Shown here: piece after piece, positions 5,582 through 5,734 of the stretch | How positions within the stretch are numbered: position 1 is the first letter of the stretch | How the letters are laid out: every line of letters begins with the position of its first letter | Assembly: GCA_002293855.1 (NCBI GenBank) | Contig: DBEB01000020.1 | Location: 1-5,734 of the forward strand | DNA length: 5,734 nt | Direction of reading: 5' to 3' | Origin: Candidatus Falkowbacteria bacterium UBA917 | GTDB taxonomy: Bacteria > Patescibacteriota > Patescibacteriia > Patescibacteriales > Patescibacteriaceae | Translations under genes and position numbers: made by a program | Notes under the pieces: model-generated | What the model was told of the DNA's origin: nothing | What the model saw: only the letters and a program-made list of their open reading frames with translations | Database searches by the model: none

Positions 5582-5597
5582 GAGAGAATATGAGAGA
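5580..5597 (+). repeat. 8-bp direct repeat ATGAGAGA at a gene start
   Basis: ATGAGAGA occurs at 5580-5587 and again at 5590-5597, two bases apart, each copy beginning with ATG in a different frame. The first overlaps the -10 box and the second is the start of the gene. It may be chance or a small duplication. Confidence 0.4.
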
Positions 5598-5734
5598 CTA
5601 TCAAAATGGCCTTTTAGAATTCCTCAAGCTAATTCAGAAGGATTTACAAGATAACAAAATTAATAAACAGCAGTTTGACTTCTTGCTCGGTTTTTTTATA
5701 ACCAAACAAATTAATAGCTTTATCAATCAAGAAA
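5590..5734 (+). CDS. Unrecognised protein, N-terminal 48 residues only (cut by window end)
   Basis: The frame is open from ATG 5590 to the window end, and 48 residues are visible. They look like helices: GLLEFLKLIQKDLQDNK, then a QQFDFLLGFFITKQI stretch with an amphipathic to hydrophobic pattern. There is no signal peptide. I cannot assign a family from this much. The start is supported by the -10 box at 5576-5581 and by the spacing seen at other genes in the window. An overlapping 24-codon frame from ATG 5580 stops early and begins inside the -10 box, so it is unlikely. The gene is more AT-rich than def-fmt. Confidence 0.6.
   Translation, partial: MRDYQNGLLEFLKLIQKDLQDNKINKQQFDFLLGFFITKQINSFINQE

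Noticed and set aside
1..5734. tRNA, rRNA, CRISPR array, insertion sequence, riboswitch, or alternative genetic code
   Set aside because: No cloverleaf, spaced repeats, transposase or conserved RNA element was seen by eye, and TGA acts as a stop at 3740-3742 without in-frame TGA in the recognised genes.

Overview
The window is a compact, mostly protein-coding stretch of a bacterial chromosome with seven supported genes. The standard genetic code fits: TGA ends the gene at 2948..3742. Very short intergenic gaps, several genes with almost no 5' leader, and a secreted wall-type protein family that I recall from Saccharibacteria/Patescibacteria and from Actinobacteria all suggest a Candidate Phyla Radiation bacterium, most likely Saccharibacteria-like. 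This placement rests on family recall and general style. There is no rRNA or marker phylogeny to confirm it.

Layout. (1) 1..1076 (+) is the C-terminal part of a ClpC-type Hsp100 unfoldase, cut by the window edge. It ends at a hairpin terminator (1097..1124) that can work in both directions. (2) 1135..1464 (-) is an orphan 109-residue ORF with a good Shine-Dalgarno sequence and a promoter, running into the same terminator. (3) 1573..2946 (+) is a secreted protein with a signal peptide, a probable lysozyme-like domain and four tandem ~60-residue repeats. It is followed one base later by (4) 2948..3742 (+), a LigB/MEMO-fold protein that appears to have lost its active-site histidines. (5) 3701..4051 (-) is a small unrecognised protein whose 3' end overlaps the end of gene 4. 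(6) 4133..4609 and 4611..5543 (+) are peptide deformylase (def) and methionyl-tRNA formyltransferase (fmt), again one base apart. (7) 5590..5734 (+) is the start of an unrecognised gene cut by the window edge.

How the genes work together. Def and Fmt form the N-formylmethionine cycle: Fmt formylates initiator Met-tRNA and Def removes the formyl group from new proteins. ClpC is protein quality control and would act with ClpP, which is not in the window. The secreted protein and the LigB-like protein probably share a transcript, but nothing here links their functions.

The points most worth a second look are the apparent LigB/MEMO pseudoenzyme, the repeated placement of -10 boxes 6-9 bases before start codons (leaderless or nearly leaderless mRNAs at four genes), and base composition at third codon positions that seems to follow the physical strand rather than the coding strand.
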